Shown here in pieces: positions 17,093 through 25,930 of a DNA stretch of 64,000 nt. Both the position numbers and the translations under genes were made by a program. Below the pieces are notes generated by a model. The model searched no databases and had not been told where the DNA came from. It saw only the letters and a program-made list of their open reading frames with translations. Position 1 is the first letter of the stretch. Each line of letters opens with the position of its first letter. Source of the DNA: Acidovorax sp. 106 (lineage in GTDB: Bacteria > Pseudomonadota > Gammaproteobacteria > Burkholderiales > Burkholderiaceae_C); the NCBI RefSeq assembly GCF_003663825.1, contig NZ_RCCC01000001.1, positions 3,976,501 through 4,040,500 on the forward strand, given 5' to 3'.

Positions 17093-18352
17093 ATGCGTGA
17101 TGGCATTCCTTCTCCAACCGGCCCCAGCGCCGATGGCATCTGGCACGGCCTGCTGCCGGTGCCGGGGCTGGTGCAGCCCGATGTGCCTGTGCCACCCAGT
17201 ACGCGCTCCAGCATCGTGGTGCAGCAGGGGCAGATCCAATGGGTGGGGCCCGATGCCGCGGTGCCTCCCGCTTGGCTGCACCTGGCGCGCAGGCAAGGCG
17301 CGGGTTCGTTGGTCACGCCGGGCTTGGTCGATTGCCACACCCACTTGGTCTACGGCGGCCAGCGCGCCAACGAGTTCGCCATGCGCTTGGCAGGCGCCAC
17401 CTACGAAGAGGTGGCCAAGGCGGGCGGCGGCATTGTCTCGTCCGTCAAGGCCACGCGCGAGGCTTCGGAAGACGAACTCTTCGCCCAGGCCGCCCCACGC
17501 CTGCAAGCCCTGCTGGCAGAGGGCGTGTGCGCCATCGAGATCAAGTCCGGCTACGGCCTGGCGCTCCCGCATGAGCGCAAGCAACTGCGCGTGGCCCGCC
17601 GCTTGGGCGAGGCCTTTGGCGTGACGGTGCGCACCACTTTTTTGGGTGCGCACGCCTTGCCGCCCGAATACGCGGGGCGTAGTCAGGACTACATCAATGT
17701 GGTTTGCAACGAGATGCTGCCCGCGCTGGCGGCCGAAGGGCTGGTGGATGCGGTGGACGTGTTCTGCGAGCGCATCGCCTTCACGCTGGCCGAGACCGAG
17801 CAGGTCTTCCAGGCCGCGCACAAGCTGGGCATTCCCGTCAAGCTGCATGCCGAGCAACTGTCGGACATGGGCGGAGCGGCGCTGGCGGCACGCTATGGTG
17901 CACTGTCGTGCGACCACATCGAGCACTTGTCGGCAGAGGGCATCGCGGCGATGAAAGCCGCAGGCACCGTGGCCGTGCTGCTGCCCGGCGCTTACTACAC
18001 GCTGCGCGACACGCATTTGCCGCCCATCCAGGCGCTGCGCGATGCGGGGGTACCGATGGCCGTGTCGACCGACCACAACCCCGGTACTTCGCCAGCGCTC
18101 AGCCTGCTGCTCATGGCCAACATGGCCTGTACGCTGTTTCGGCTGACGTGTCCAGAGGCCTTGGCAGGCATCACCACCCAAGCAGCGCGGGCACTGGGCT
18201 TGCAAGATTCGCACGGACTGATTGCCTCCGGCAGGCCCGCCAATTTTGTGCTGTGGCCGGTGGCCGATGCAGCCGAGCTGGCCTACTGGTTTGGCCACCA
18301 GCCCGCCTGCACCATCGTGCGGCAAGGGCGCATTCACGGAGTCCAGGTATGA
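17093..18352 (+). CDS. hutI: Imidazolonepropionase
   Basis: Hydrolyses 4-imidazolone-5-propionate to N-formimino-L-glutamate, the third hut step. A 419-residue amidohydrolase with the metal-binding pair in [26 protein letters not shown], a third His in KLHAEQLSD, and the final metal Asp in [11 protein letters not shown]. Length and motif order are normal for HutI. AAAGGG lies 8 bases before the ATG. The stop overlaps the hutF start as ATGA. Confidence 0.96.
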   Translation: MRDGIPSPTGPSADGIWHGLLPVPGLVQPDVPVPPSTRSSIVVQQGQIQWVGPDAAVPPAWLHLARRQGAGSLVTPGLVDCHTHLVYGGQRANEFAMRLAGATYEEVAKAGGGIVSSVKATREASEDELFAQAAPRLQALLAEGVCAIEIKSGYGLALPHERKQLRVARRLGEAFGVTVRTTFLGAHALPPEYAGRSQDYINVVCNEMLPALAAEGLVDAVDVFCERIAFTLAETEQVFQAAHKLGIPVKLHAEQLSDMGGAALAARYGALSCDHIEHLSAEGIAAMKAAGTVAVLLPGAYYTLRDTHLPPIQALRDAGVPMAVSTDHNPGTSPALSLLLMANMACTLFRLTCPEALAGITTQAARALGLQDSHGLIASGRPANFVLWPVADAAELAYWFGHQPACTIVRQGRIHGVQV

Positions 18353-19743
18353 ACCAGATTTTTGCGGCCGACGCACTGCTGCCCACCGGCTGGGCGCACG
18401 ACGTGCTCATCGCGTGGGACGGGGCAAGGCGCATCACCGCCGTCACGCCCAATATGCAGCGCCCCGAAGGAGTCACCGCTGCCGCAGGCCCGGTGATCCC
18501 CGGCATGCCCAACCTGCACTCGCACGCCTTCCAGCGCGCCTTTGCTGGGCTGACCGAATACCGAGGCCAGGCGGAAGACAGCTTCTGGAGCTGGCGCAAC
18601 CTCATGTACCGCTTTGCCCAGCGCATCACGCCACAGGCGCTGGAGGCCATTGCCACCTGGCTGTACATCGAGATGCTGGAGGCGGGCTACACCTCGGTGT
18701 GCGAATTCCATTACGTGCACCACGACACCGATGGCCGCCCCTATGCCGACGACGCCACCTTGTCGCTGGCCTTGCTGCGCGCCGCGCACACAGCGGGCAT
18801 CGCCATCACGCTGCTGCCCGTGCTGTACCAGACCAGTGGTTTTGGTGCCAAACCGCACCGGGCTGACCAGGCCCGGTTCATTCGCAGCACCGACAACATG
18901 CTCACATTATTGGAGCGCCTTGCGCCCGTAGTACGGGCGCAAGGGGCCGTTTTGGGCCTGGCCCCGCACTCGCTGCGCGCCGTGCCGCCAGACAGCCTCG
19001 CCGCTGCCGTGCAGGGCCTCACGGCGCTGAACCCCCAGGCGCCCATCCACATCCACATTGCCGAGCAGACGCAGGAGGTGGAGGACTGCATCGCCTGGAG
19101 CGGCCAGCGCCCCGTGCAGTGGCTGCTGGAGCACGCGCCGGTGGACGAGCGCTGGTGCCTGATACACGCCACGCACATGACGCCCGCCGAGTACGCTGGC
19201 GCCGCCGCAACGGGCGCCGTGGCAGGCATCTGCCCCACCACCGAAGCCAACCTGGGCGATGGCATCTTCGATATGCCCCTGTGGCTGCAACACGGCGGGC
19301 GCTGGGGTGTGGGATCGGACAGCCACGCCTGCGTGAACGCAGCCGAAGAACTGCTGATGCTCGAATATGGCCAGCGCCTGTCGCGCCGCCAGCGCAACGT
19401 ATTGGCCCACAGCAGCCAGCCGGAGGTGGCCACTGCCATGACCCTGCAGGCCGTGCGGGGCGGGGCGCAGGCATCGGGCCGCCTAGTGCCTGGCGCAACA
19501 GCGGGCATCGCTGTGGGGCAGTCGGCCGACTGGGTCGTGCTCGATGCTCAGCATGTGGCCCTGCGCGGCCTGCCCGCGCCCGCCATGCTGTCGGCCCATG
19601 TGTTTGCCAGCCACCGCACTTCGGCCATCGACAGCGTGTGGGTGGGCGGTGCACGCCGTGTGGCCCAGGGCCGCCATGCGCTGCATGACCCAGCCGCCAG
19701 CGCTTTTGCCTCCGCACGCGCCAGCACCATTGCACCCGACTGA
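18349..19743 (+). CDS. hutF: Formimidoylglutamate deiminase
   Basis: Deiminates N-formimino-L-glutamate to N-formyl-L-glutamate and ammonia. A 464-residue amidohydrolase with [16 protein letters not shown] (metal His pair), [36 protein letters not shown] and [10 protein letters not shown] (metal Asp). The frame is open far upstream over hutI, but the ATG at 18349, overlapping the hutI stop, gives the family N-terminus. Its presence with HutG places this locus in the five-step pathway that releases a second ammonia, rather than the formamide-producing route. Confidence 0.95.
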   Translation: MNQIFAADALLPTGWAHDVLIAWDGARRITAVTPNMQRPEGVTAAAGPVIPGMPNLHSHAFQRAFAGLTEYRGQAEDSFWSWRNLMYRFAQRITPQALEAIATWLYIEMLEAGYTSVCEFHYVHHDTDGRPYADDATLSLALLRAAHTAGIAITLLPVLYQTSGFGAKPHRADQARFIRSTDNMLTLLERLAPVVRAQGAVLGLAPHSLRAVPPDSLAAAVQGLTALNPQAPIHIHIAEQTQEVEDCIAWSGQRPVQWLLEHAPVDERWCLIHATHMTPAEYAGAAATGAVAGICPTTEANLGDGIFDMPLWLQHGGRWGVGSDSHACVNAAEELLMLEYGQRLSRRQRNVLAHSSQPEVATAMTLQAVRGGAQASGRLVPGATAGIAVGQSADWVVLDAQHVALRGLPAPAMLSAHVFASHRTSAIDSVWVGGARRVAQGRHALHDPAASAFASARASTIAPD

Positions 19744-19769
19744 CCCTGAACCTTTCTGACCCGATCTCC

Positions 19770-20612
19770 ATGACCGCCATGACCGCCGTGACCGCTGCTG
19801 CCCCCCCACCATTCGTTTTCCACCAGGGCACGCAGCCCTTGTTGGTATCCATGCCGCACGCTGGCACCTATGTGCCGCCTGCACTGGCAGCCCGCTTCAC
19901 GCCCGAGGCCCGCCATGTGCCAGACACCGACTGGCACATGGAGCGCCTGTACGCCTTTGCCAAAGACATGGGCGCGTCCATCCTCGTGGCCACGCATTCG
20001 CGCTATGTGGTGGACTTGAACCGTCCGCCCGACGGTGCCAGCCTGTACCCGGGCCAAAGCGTCACGGGCCTGTGCCCGGTCGATACGTTTGACGACACGC
20101 CTATCTATGCTGCGGGTGATGTGCCGCAAGAGGCTGAAATCGCAGCCCGCCGCGACGCCGTCTGGGCTCCCTACCATGCGCAATTACGTGCCGAGCTGGA
20201 CCGCATCCGCTTCCAGCATGGCGTGGCCATCCTGTGGGATGCGCACTCCATCCGCTCGGTGTTGCCGCGCTTTTTTGAGGGCAAGTTGCCCGACCTGAAC
20301 CTGGGCACCGCCAACGGCGAAAGCTGCGACGCTGCACTGGCGCAACGACTGTTGCAGATTGCCAAAGCCGCCCCAGGCTACACCGCCGTGCTCAATGGCC
20401 GCTTCAAAGGGGGCCACATCACCCGCCACTACGGCCAGCCGGGGCAGGGCGTGCATGCCGTACAACTGGAGATGACGCAGTGCAGTTACATGCAGGAATG
20501 CCTTCCGTTTGACTACCTGCCAGAGCGTGCTGTGCAGGTGCAGCCGCATCTGCAGCGCATGCTGGCTGCCGCCTTGGACTTTGCGCGGGGGGCTGAGGGG
20601 GGCGCCAGGTGA
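19770..20612 (+). CDS. hutG: N-formylglutamate amidohydrolase
   Basis: Hydrolyses N-formyl-L-glutamate to glutamate and formate, the last hut step. At 280 residues it has the FGase family segments VSMPHAGTYVPPAL, DTDWHMERLYAFA, VVDLNRPPDGASLYPGQ, LWDAHSIRSVLPRFFEGKLP, DLNLGTANGESC and HAVQLEMTQCSYM. It starts 26 bp after hutF. The first ~12 residues (MTAMTAVTAAAP) are low-complexity, and a second in-frame ATG four codons on (19779) is possible. This is the end of the hut transcription unit; the MITE-like element lies downstream. Confidence 0.95.
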   Translation: MTAMTAVTAAAPPPFVFHQGTQPLLVSMPHAGTYVPPALAARFTPEARHVPDTDWHMERLYAFAKDMGASILVATHSRYVVDLNRPPDGASLYPGQSVTGLCPVDTFDDTPIYAAGDVPQEAEIAARRDAVWAPYHAQLRAELDRIRFQHGVAILWDAHSIRSVLPRFFEGKLPDLNLGTANGESCDAALAQRLLQIAKAAPGYTAVLNGRFKGGHITRHYGQPGQGVHAVQLEMTQCSYMQECLPFDYLPERAVQVQPHLQRMLAAALDFARGAEGGAR

Positions 20613-20654
20613 ATTTCGCTGCACGGCAGTATCCCTGCGAACATCGGGGCTTGA

Positions 20655-20827
20655 CCTAGGGACCCTCTGCACAAATCACCGCGCCGCGGGCATCTGTGGC
20701 CTCGGGCGGTCTGCTGCGTTGCAAATACTCGCAATAGCGATGGCCATTGCTGCGTTTTGCGCTTAGCAGCCCATCCTGATCCGCAGCGCACACTTGGCCA
20801 GCTCGATTCGCGCAGAGGATCCCTAGG
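20655..20827. mobile_element. MITE-like element with ~18-bp inverted ends
   Basis: The ends are CCTAGGGACCCTCTGCAC (20655-20672) and the inverse complement of GCGCAGAGGATCCCTAGG (20810-20827), matching at 16 of 18 positions. CTAG occurs at both outer edges, as expected of a 4-bp target duplication of some IS5-family elements. The ~165-bp interior has no credible ORF, so it is most likely a non-autonomous derivative mobilised in trans. Confidence 0.65.
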
Positions 20828-20946
20828 GCAATTTTTGCCAATCGGTCAGGGCTTAACCGCGTGGGTGGTGCTACGATGCAGCTAGACAACCCTCTGCACT
20901 GGAGGGTGGGGTGGTTGCACCACCCATGCGGAAGGAGCCGCACACT

Positions 20947-21156
20947 ATGCGCGATGCGGCTTATTACTACATGCCTTTGTTCAGTCCGGGAGCCTCCGTC
21001 ATGCTGGGGGCTCGCCATGAAACCGTGAGCCATGTGGTGGTGCGGCGCTGCGCCTTGATGGTGTATCTGCAAGGGCATGAGAACCCTGTCCATCCTGAGT
21101 CTCTCAAGCTCGAACCCACGGCTTTTCACCTCACTCGCAGGCCAGACAAATACTGA
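20947..21156 (+). CDS. Small hypothetical protein, 69 residues
   Basis: I do not recognise this protein. It has no signal peptide or membrane span; the middle is basic and hydrophobic (MLGARHETVSHVVVRRCALM). AAGGAG lies ~10 bases before ATG 20947; an in-frame ATG at 20926 is an alternative. It stands alone between the MITE-like element and a strong hairpin that would serve as its terminator. Codon pattern and RBS make it a plausible real gene, but function is unknown. Confidence 0.5.
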   Translation: MRDAAYYYMPLFSPGASVMLGARHETVSHVVVRRCALMVYLQGHENPVHPESLKLEPTAFHLTRRPDKY

Positions 21157-21165
21157 CGTGGGGCC

Positions 21166-21201
21166 AAAGCAAAACAGGCGCGAAAGCGCCTGTTTTGCTT
21201 T
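21166..21201. terminator. Strong hairpin after the small ORF
   Basis: AAAGCAAAACAGGCGC, tetraloop GAAA, GCGCCTGTTTTGCTTT: a perfect 16-bp stem. There is no long T-run outside the stem, but the stem itself is T-rich at its 3' end. It lies between a plus-strand small gene and leftward psd and may act in both directions. Confidence 0.7.
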
Positions 21202-21207
21202 GTGGAG

Positions 21208-21325
21208 TTAGAGCGGCTAACAAAACTCAGGGCAGCGGCCTTGGCTAGGCGTTCCGTCGCAGGCAGTACAAGCGGTACGACAAGACGGAACAACGACACC
21301 AGGGGCGTTTTGTTAGCCGCTCTTA
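21208..21325. mobile_element. MITE-like element with perfect 16-bp inverted ends and TTA duplication
   Basis: GAGCGGCTAACAAAAC at 21211-21226 and its exact inverse complement at 21307-21322 bound a 112-bp unit. Each end is flanked by TTA (21208-21210 and 21323-21325). Three-base TNA duplications are known for the IS1031 group of IS5 elements. No ORF is present. The right-hand TTA is, read on the minus strand, the TAA stop codon of psd. Confidence 0.75.
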
Positions 21326-22240
21326 AACGCGTTGCGCCATGGTCTCGCCCAGCCGGATGGTGCGTGCAGGCTCCCACTGCGGGTTAAATTGCATGGCCCC
21401 TTTGGGGAACAGCATCACCACGGTGGAGCCCAGCAAAAAGCGACCCATCTCCTGCCCTTGCTGCAGGCTCACCTGGCCGGGGGCATAGTCCCACTGGCGC
21501 AATTGGCCTGTGCGCGGCGGGTTCACCAAGCCATGCCACACAGTCGCCATGCTGCCCACAATGGTGGCGCCCACCAGCACCATCACAAACGGCCCCAGGT
21601 CGGACTCAAAAAAGCACACCACGCGCTCGTTGCGCGCGAACAGCCCAGGCACGCCTCTGGCCGTCGTGGGGTTGACCGAGAACAGGTCGCCGGGGGCGTG
21701 CACCATGTGCGTAAGCTGACCCGCACAGGGCATGTGAATGCGGTGGTAGTCGCGTGGGCTGAGGTACAGCGTGGCGAAGTGGCCATCGTCAAACACCGCT
21801 GCGCGGGCTGCATCGCCCCCCACCAAGGCGGTGGTGGAGTACGAATGCCCCTTGGCTTGGAAGACCTGGTCGCGCTCAATGCGGCCAAACTGGCTGATGG
21901 CCCCGTCCACCGGGCAAATCCAGGTGGCACTGGCTTGCGGCCTGGCACCCGGTTTCAGCGCGCGGGTGAAAAAATCGTTGAACGTGGCGTAGGCGGCCGG
22001 GTCGGGGTTCTCTGCCTCGGCCATGTTCACGTTGTAGCGGGCAATGAAGCGCTCGATAGCCATCGTTGTCCAGCGGCCCGCCCGGGCCCGGGCCAAGCGC
22101 CCAGCGGTGGATGTCAAGGCTTGCTTTGGCAAGAGGTATTGGGGCAGAACGGCGAGGCGATCGGACAAGAGCACTTCCTTCACAGCGGGTGGTGCGGCGC
22201 ATTCTAGGGCCTGTTCACTGGGCGATGCGGTAAATGGCAT
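21323..22240 (-). CDS. psd: Phosphatidylserine decarboxylase
   Basis: Makes phosphatidylethanolamine from phosphatidylserine at the inner membrane. Segments FNDFFTRALKPGARP, CPVDGAISQFG, YLSPRDYHRIHMP and NERVVCFF are typical. The self-cleavage site that yields the pyruvoyl group is LGST, in RFLLGSTVVMLFP near the C-terminus. Two starts are possible. ATG 22240 gives 305 residues with an atypical ~24-residue leader. TTG 22168, preceded by AAGGAAG, gives 281 residues beginning LSDRLAVLPQYLLPK, closer to the usual family start. The MITE-like element abuts the stop codon. Confidence 0.93.
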   Translation of the reverse strand: MPFTASPSEQALECAAPPAVKEVLLSDRLAVLPQYLLPKQALTSTAGRLARARAGRWTTMAIERFIARYNVNMAEAENPDPAAYATFNDFFTRALKPGARPQASATWICPVDGAISQFGRIERDQVFQAKGHSYSTTALVGGDAARAAVFDDGHFATLYLSPRDYHRIHMPCAGQLTHMVHAPGDLFSVNPTTARGVPGLFARNERVVCFFESDLGPFVMVLVGATIVGSMATVWHGLVNPPRTGQLRQWDYAPGQVSLQQGQEMGRFLLGSTVVMLFPKGAMQFNPQWEPARTIRLGETMAQRV

Positions 22241-22495
22241 TCATTTTCATTTGATTGAAATGATGCAAATGCTATTGACGTAATTGAAACAACTAATTAC
22301 ATTTGAATCATTCAAGGCACACCCGTTCGAAAGACGGGGTCGCAAAGCCACCGGTCTAAACCCAGCGATGGGCACGATAGCGGGGTTGCCAATACAGCAA
22401 GTGCGCTCGGAATGAGTGCCTGTGTCGTGTTGTATCGCCTGCTTTGCGGTGGGCTGCGGTGCCTTGTATCCACACTGTCCTTTAAGGGGTGATAC
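22241..22495. other. Divergent promoter region of psd and the S53 peptidase gene
   Basis: About 255 bp, AT-rich near 22250-22315 (TGAAATGATGCAAATGC, TAATTGAAACAACTAATTAC) in contrast to the flanking genes. It must hold promoters for both directions. I see no clear palindromic operator. Confidence 0.45.
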
Positions 22496-24883
22496 ATGCG
22501 CTCAGTTTTGATTTCGAGTGACCGCCGGTCTTCCATGCGCAAAACGCAGTGGGTTGCCTCCGGCGTCCTGTTGGCTGCATTGGGTGCCTGCGGTGGCGGC
22601 AGCGAAGACCAGGCCCCGCAAGCCCTGGCCCAAGCCGAAGTGGCCACAGCCACGACCACCCTGGCACTGCAGGCCGATGAACTGTCCAGCGACGCTGGCG
22701 CGCTCATCGCCCAGCCCACGTTCCACGTCGCCCCTGTGGTGTTGACGCCGCCCGACGACGCAGACGTCCTCAACGCCAATGCGTCTGCGGCGCAGACCCC
22801 CAAATCGCAAGCGGTGCCCTCGGGCCTTGCGGCGCTCTCGACCAAACGCCTGACGCTGGACACGCTGGAGGCTGTTCGTACCAAAGGGATGCAGGCCGCG
22901 CCATCGTCGGCCGACGGTGAGCAGGCCACGCCACTGGCGGGCTCAGCTGTCACCACCTACACGGTGGCCCAGGTGCGTGCAGCCTATGGTTTCCCGGCGT
23001 TGCCCGCTGCTGGAGCCCAGCCCACGGCCGCCCAGGCTGCGCAACTGGGGGCGGGGCAAACCATCTACATCGTGGCTGCCAAGCACAACCCCAATGCGGC
23101 AGCGGAGTTGGCCGCTTTCAATCAAAAATTTGGCCTACCCACCTGCACCACCCGCACCTTGGCTGCCAGCACGGCATTGCCACTGCCTGCAGCCTCCAAG
23201 ACGGGTTGTGAGCTGGTGGTGGCCTACAGCAGCGCCACGGGCACGCTCTCCGCCACGGCGCCTGCCTACGATTCGGGTTGGGCCACGGAAATTGCGTTGG
23301 ATGTGCAGTGGTCGCACGCCATTGCCCCCTTGGCCCGCATCGTTCTGGTCGAGGCGCCCGATGCGTCCGTGAACAACCTGACATCTGCGATCCGCCTGGC
23401 CAATGCGATGGGGCCGGGGGTGGTGTCGATGAGCTTTGGTGCGGCGGAGGGCGCCTGGACTTCGACCTTGGACTCTGCGTTCTCTGCCGCCAACATGACG
23501 TACCTGGCCGCCACGGGGGATTGGGGTGCGGGTGTCATGTGGCCTTCCGCATCGGCCAACGTTCTGGGTGTGGGCGGTACCACGCTGACCTACAGCGGTA
23601 CGGGCTCTCGGTCTGAGGTGAGCTGGTCGGGCACCGGCGGTGGGATCAGCGCCTATGTGGCCACGCCCACCTACCAAAAATCGGGTTTGCCAGGCGTAGG
23701 CTCGGCGGTGCGTCGAACCGTGGCCGATCTGGCCATGAATGCGGACCCTGCCACGGGTCACTACCTGGCCGTAATCTCCCCTGGCAGCTCGACCGTGCAG
23801 TGGCTGAGCGCTGGCGGCACCAGCCTCTCGTCGCCCATGTGGGCTGGGCTTGTGGCGGTGGCCAATGCCGCGCGCGTGCAGGCGGCCAAGCCGGTGCTGG
23901 GTGCTGCGCACAGCACTTTGTATGGCCAAGTGGGTGCGGTGCCGGGCAACTATGCCAGTGGCTTTGCAGACATCACGCTGGGATCGCACGGCACTTGTGG
24001 TACTTGCTCGGCTCGCGTGGGCTATGACCAGCTGACCGGCCTGGGCACACCCAATGCCGCCAACCTCGTCAATTTGCTGTCCGGCGCGTCAGCCCCGGCC
24101 GTGCCGCCCTCGGTGACATCCGCCACCATCAATGGTCAGGCGAATACAGCGCTGTCGTTCACCGTGTCGGTCACCGCACCGAACCCCGTGACCTATGCCC
24201 TGACAGGCGCACCCTCCGGCATGGCCATCGGTTCCACGGGTGTGGTGACCTGGGCCGCGCCAGTGGCCGGCTCCTATGCCGTCACCGTCACAGCCCGTGA
24301 CACCAAGACCGGGCTGAGCGCGCAGGGCGTGTACACCGTCGTGGTTGCCGCGCCTCCTAGTGCGCCTGTGGTCGCCGGTGGTACGGTGGCAGGCAAGGTC
24401 GGCGTCGCCCTGTCCTTCAATGCGACGGTGCCTTCGTCCAGTCCCATGGCTTACACCCTGGCTGGGGCACCTTCTGGCATGGCAATCAACGCCACTACGG
24501 GCGTTGTGACGTGGGGCTCGCCTGTGCTGGGTAACTACTCCGTGGTCGTAACGGCCAAGGACACCAAGACCGGGCTGTCTGGCAAGGGGACCTACACCGT
24601 GCAAATCACCTCTGGCGGCTTGACCATTACGGCACCGGCCATGGTCGGGGTGGTGGGCAAGCCGTTGACCGGCACCATTGCCATTTCGGCACCCGCAGGC
24701 ACCTCGTTCTCCGTGTCCATCTCGGGTGTTCCTTGGGGCATGGGTTTCTCGATCAGCGGCACCACCATCACGGCACTGTGGGCCGCACCTGTGGCTGGCA
24801 GCTACCAGCTCACGGTGGTGGCCAAGGATTCCGCAGGCCGCACCACGCAGGCCATGGTGCCGATCACGGTCAGCGCCAAATGA
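22496..24883 (+). CDS. Exported S53 (sedolisin) peptidase with C-terminal Ig-like repeats
   Basis: A 795-residue secreted or outer-surface serine-carboxyl peptidase. A lipobox-like LLAALGAC is followed by GGGSEDQ, so it may be lipid-anchored. After a short pro-region (~40-150) comes the catalytic domain: Glu265 and Asp269 (ATEIALDVQW), the oxyanion Asp342 (AATGDWGAG) and the nucleophile Ser443 in GGTSLSSPMWAG. Sedolisins usually have SGTS there. Residues ~535-795 are three similar ~85-residue Ig-like repeats (TYALTGAPSGMAI, AYTLAGAPSGMAI and a divergent third). AAGGGG precedes ATG 22496; ATG 22535 gives a more standard lipoprotein signal length. Likely a nutrient protease acting at acidic pH, by family analogy. 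Confidence 0.85.
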   Translation: MRSVLISSDRRSSMRKTQWVASGVLLAALGACGGGSEDQAPQALAQAEVATATTTLALQADELSSDAGALIAQPTFHVAPVVLTPPDDADVLNANASAAQTPKSQAVPSGLAALSTKRLTLDTLEAVRTKGMQAAPSSADGEQATPLAGSAVTTYTVAQVRAAYGFPALPAAGAQPTAAQAAQLGAGQTIYIVAAKHNPNAAAELAAFNQKFGLPTCTTRTLAASTALPLPAASKTGCELVVAYSSATGTLSATAPAYDSGWATEIALDVQWSHAIAPLARIVLVEAPDASVNNLTSAIRLANAMGPGVVSMSFGAAEGAWTSTLDSAFSAANMTYLAATGDWGAGVMWPSASANVLGVGGTTLTYSGTGSRSEVSWSGTGGGISAYVATPTYQKSGLPGVGSAVRRTVADLAMNADPATGHYLAVISPGSSTVQWLSAGGTSLSSPMWAGLVAVANAARVQAAKPVLGAAHSTLYGQVGAVPGNYASGFADITLGSHGTCGTCSARVGYDQLTGLGTPNAANLVNLLSGASAPAVPPSVTSATINGQANTALSFTVSVTAPNPVTYALTGAPSGMAIGSTGVVTWAAPVAGSYAVTVTARDTKTGLSAQGVYTVVVAAPPSAPVVAGGTVAGKVGVALSFNATVPSSSPMAYTLAGAPSGMAINATTGVVTWGSPVLGNYSVVVTAKDTKTGLSGKGTYTVQITSGGLTITAPAMVGVVGKPLTGTIAISAPAGTSFSVSISGVPWGMGFSISGTTITALWAAPVAGSYQLTVVAKDSAGRTTQAMVPITVSAK

Positions 24884-25264
24884 GGTGAGCCGGGCTGGCC
24901 CGGGAGGGCTGGAGCTGGCGCGGCGCAGTGGCGTTGAACACGCTCTGTGCCGCTTTGCTTTGGCTCAGTTTGTTCGGCGAAGGCGACAGGGCCGGGTGCA
25001 TGCGGCAACGTCCATAGGCAAGATACCCACATCGCGCTACAATCGACAGGCTCATGCACAGCGCCTCGCCTGTTCATTGAAGCCGTCTCATCCAGGCCTC
25101 TTTTCTTTCTGATCTGCGCCCCGGGTGCAGCGACTCCCCCGCCCGCAAAGCACCGTGCCCAGAGATTCCTGAGGAATTTTCTTCAGGGACCGCGTTGGCA
25201 GATGCCCGCATGTGCTGCGCGCAAACCACAGAATTTTGTTTTTAAGATCACCAGATAGAAAAAC
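24884..25264. other. Intergenic region upstream of infA
   Basis: 380 bp without a credible gene. A possible -10 box TACAAT lies at 25038-25043, which would give infA a long leader of about 215 nt. That leader runs through CGCTCC-poor, mildly A/T-rich sequence and ends in GATCACCAGATAG before the start. No terminator for the S53 gene was found. Confidence 0.4.
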
Positions 25265-25519
25265 ATGGCCAAAGAAGAACTCATTGAAATGCAAGGCTCC
25301 GTCACCGAAGTCCTGCCTGACTCGCGCTTTCGCGTCACTCTGGACAACGGTCACCAACTGATTGCCTACACCGGGGGCAAAATGCGCAAGCACCACATCC
25401 GCATTCTGGCGGGTGACAAAGTGTCGTTGGAAATGTCGCCCTACGACCTGAGCAAGGGCCGTATCACTTTCCGCCATCTGGCTGGACGTGGCCCAGGCCC
25501 TTCTGGTGGCAATCGTTAA
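25265..25519 (+). CDS. infA: Translation initiation factor IF-1
   Basis: IF-1 binds the 30S A site during initiation. This 84-residue copy has the OB-fold sequence [38 protein letters not shown] and [16 protein letters not shown]. It is longer than the common 72-residue form by a Gly/Pro-rich tail ([12 protein letters not shown]). Betaproteobacteria often carry two infA genes, one in the ribosomal protein cluster; this isolated copy with the tail looks like the second. A terminator-like hairpin follows. Confidence 0.93.
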   Translation: MAKEELIEMQGSVTEVLPDSRFRVTLDNGHQLIAYTGGKMRKHHIRILAGDKVSLEMSPYDLSKGRITFRHLAGRGPGPSGGNR

Positions 25520-25526
25520 AATTTTC

Positions 25527-25554
25527 AATGGGCTGGGGAAATCGGCCCATTTTT
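25527..25554 (+). terminator. Terminator after infA
   Basis: AATGGGC, loop, GGCCCATTTTTC: a short stem followed by five T's, 8-10 bp after the infA stop. Confidence 0.7.
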
Positions 25555-25683
25555 CAAAGTTATAATTTTTAGCTCTTCAGATTGTTGCCTTGGTGGCAAT
25601 CTGGCTGACCTCTCGTAGGCACAGCAGGTTTTTAAAGTTTTTAAAAATTTGCTTGTTTGGTCAGAAGCCCGGAAGATTCGGGT

Positions 25684-25689
25684 TATAAT
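25684..25689 (+). promoter_or_regulatory. -10 box of the tRNA-Pro promoter
   Basis: A perfect TATAAT ending 9 bases before the tRNA 5' end. No good -35 is seen at 17 bp; TTGGTC (25657) is too far. Strong tRNA promoters can tolerate that. Confidence 0.6.
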
Positions 25690-25698
25690 ACGAGCTGT

Positions 25699-25775
25699 CG
25701 GAGCGTAGCGCAGCCTGGTAGCGCATCTGCTTTGGGAGCAGAGGGTCGCGAGTTCGAATCCCGCCGCTCCGACCA
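25699..25775 (+). tRNA. tRNA-Pro (anticodon UGG)
   Basis: A complete 77-nt cloverleaf: acceptor CGGAGCG paired with CGCTCCG, encoded ACCA end, D arm GCGCAGCCTGGTAGCGC, anticodon loop TTTGGGA in stem TCTGC/GCAGA (anticodon TGG, reading CCN), and T arm GGTTCGAATCC-like (GAGTTCGAATCCC). It has its own terminator. Confidence 0.97.
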
Positions 25776-25784
25776 TTGTTTTAA

Positions 25785-25815
25785 GGGTCTGCAACAATCG
25801 TTGCAGACCCTTTTT
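25785..25815 (+). terminator. Terminator after tRNA-Pro
   Basis: GGGTCTGCAAC, loop AATC, GTTGCAGACCC, TTTTT: a perfect 11-bp stem with a T-run, 9 bp after the tRNA. Confidence 0.92.
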
Positions 25816-25930
25816 GCATTCTGGCGGGCTTTGCGGTGTGTATCTGCTTTGCCTCATGGGGCTGCGGCTTTTGGGCTCGCTGATCTGGCACTATCGTGTG
25901 TTCTGCTTCTGCGCCTCTTCCTGTGCCGTC

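Noticed and set aside
17704..18348. Upstream extension of the hutF frame over hutI
   Set aside because: It overlaps hutI in another frame; the HutF N-terminus and ATGA overlap fix the start at 18349.
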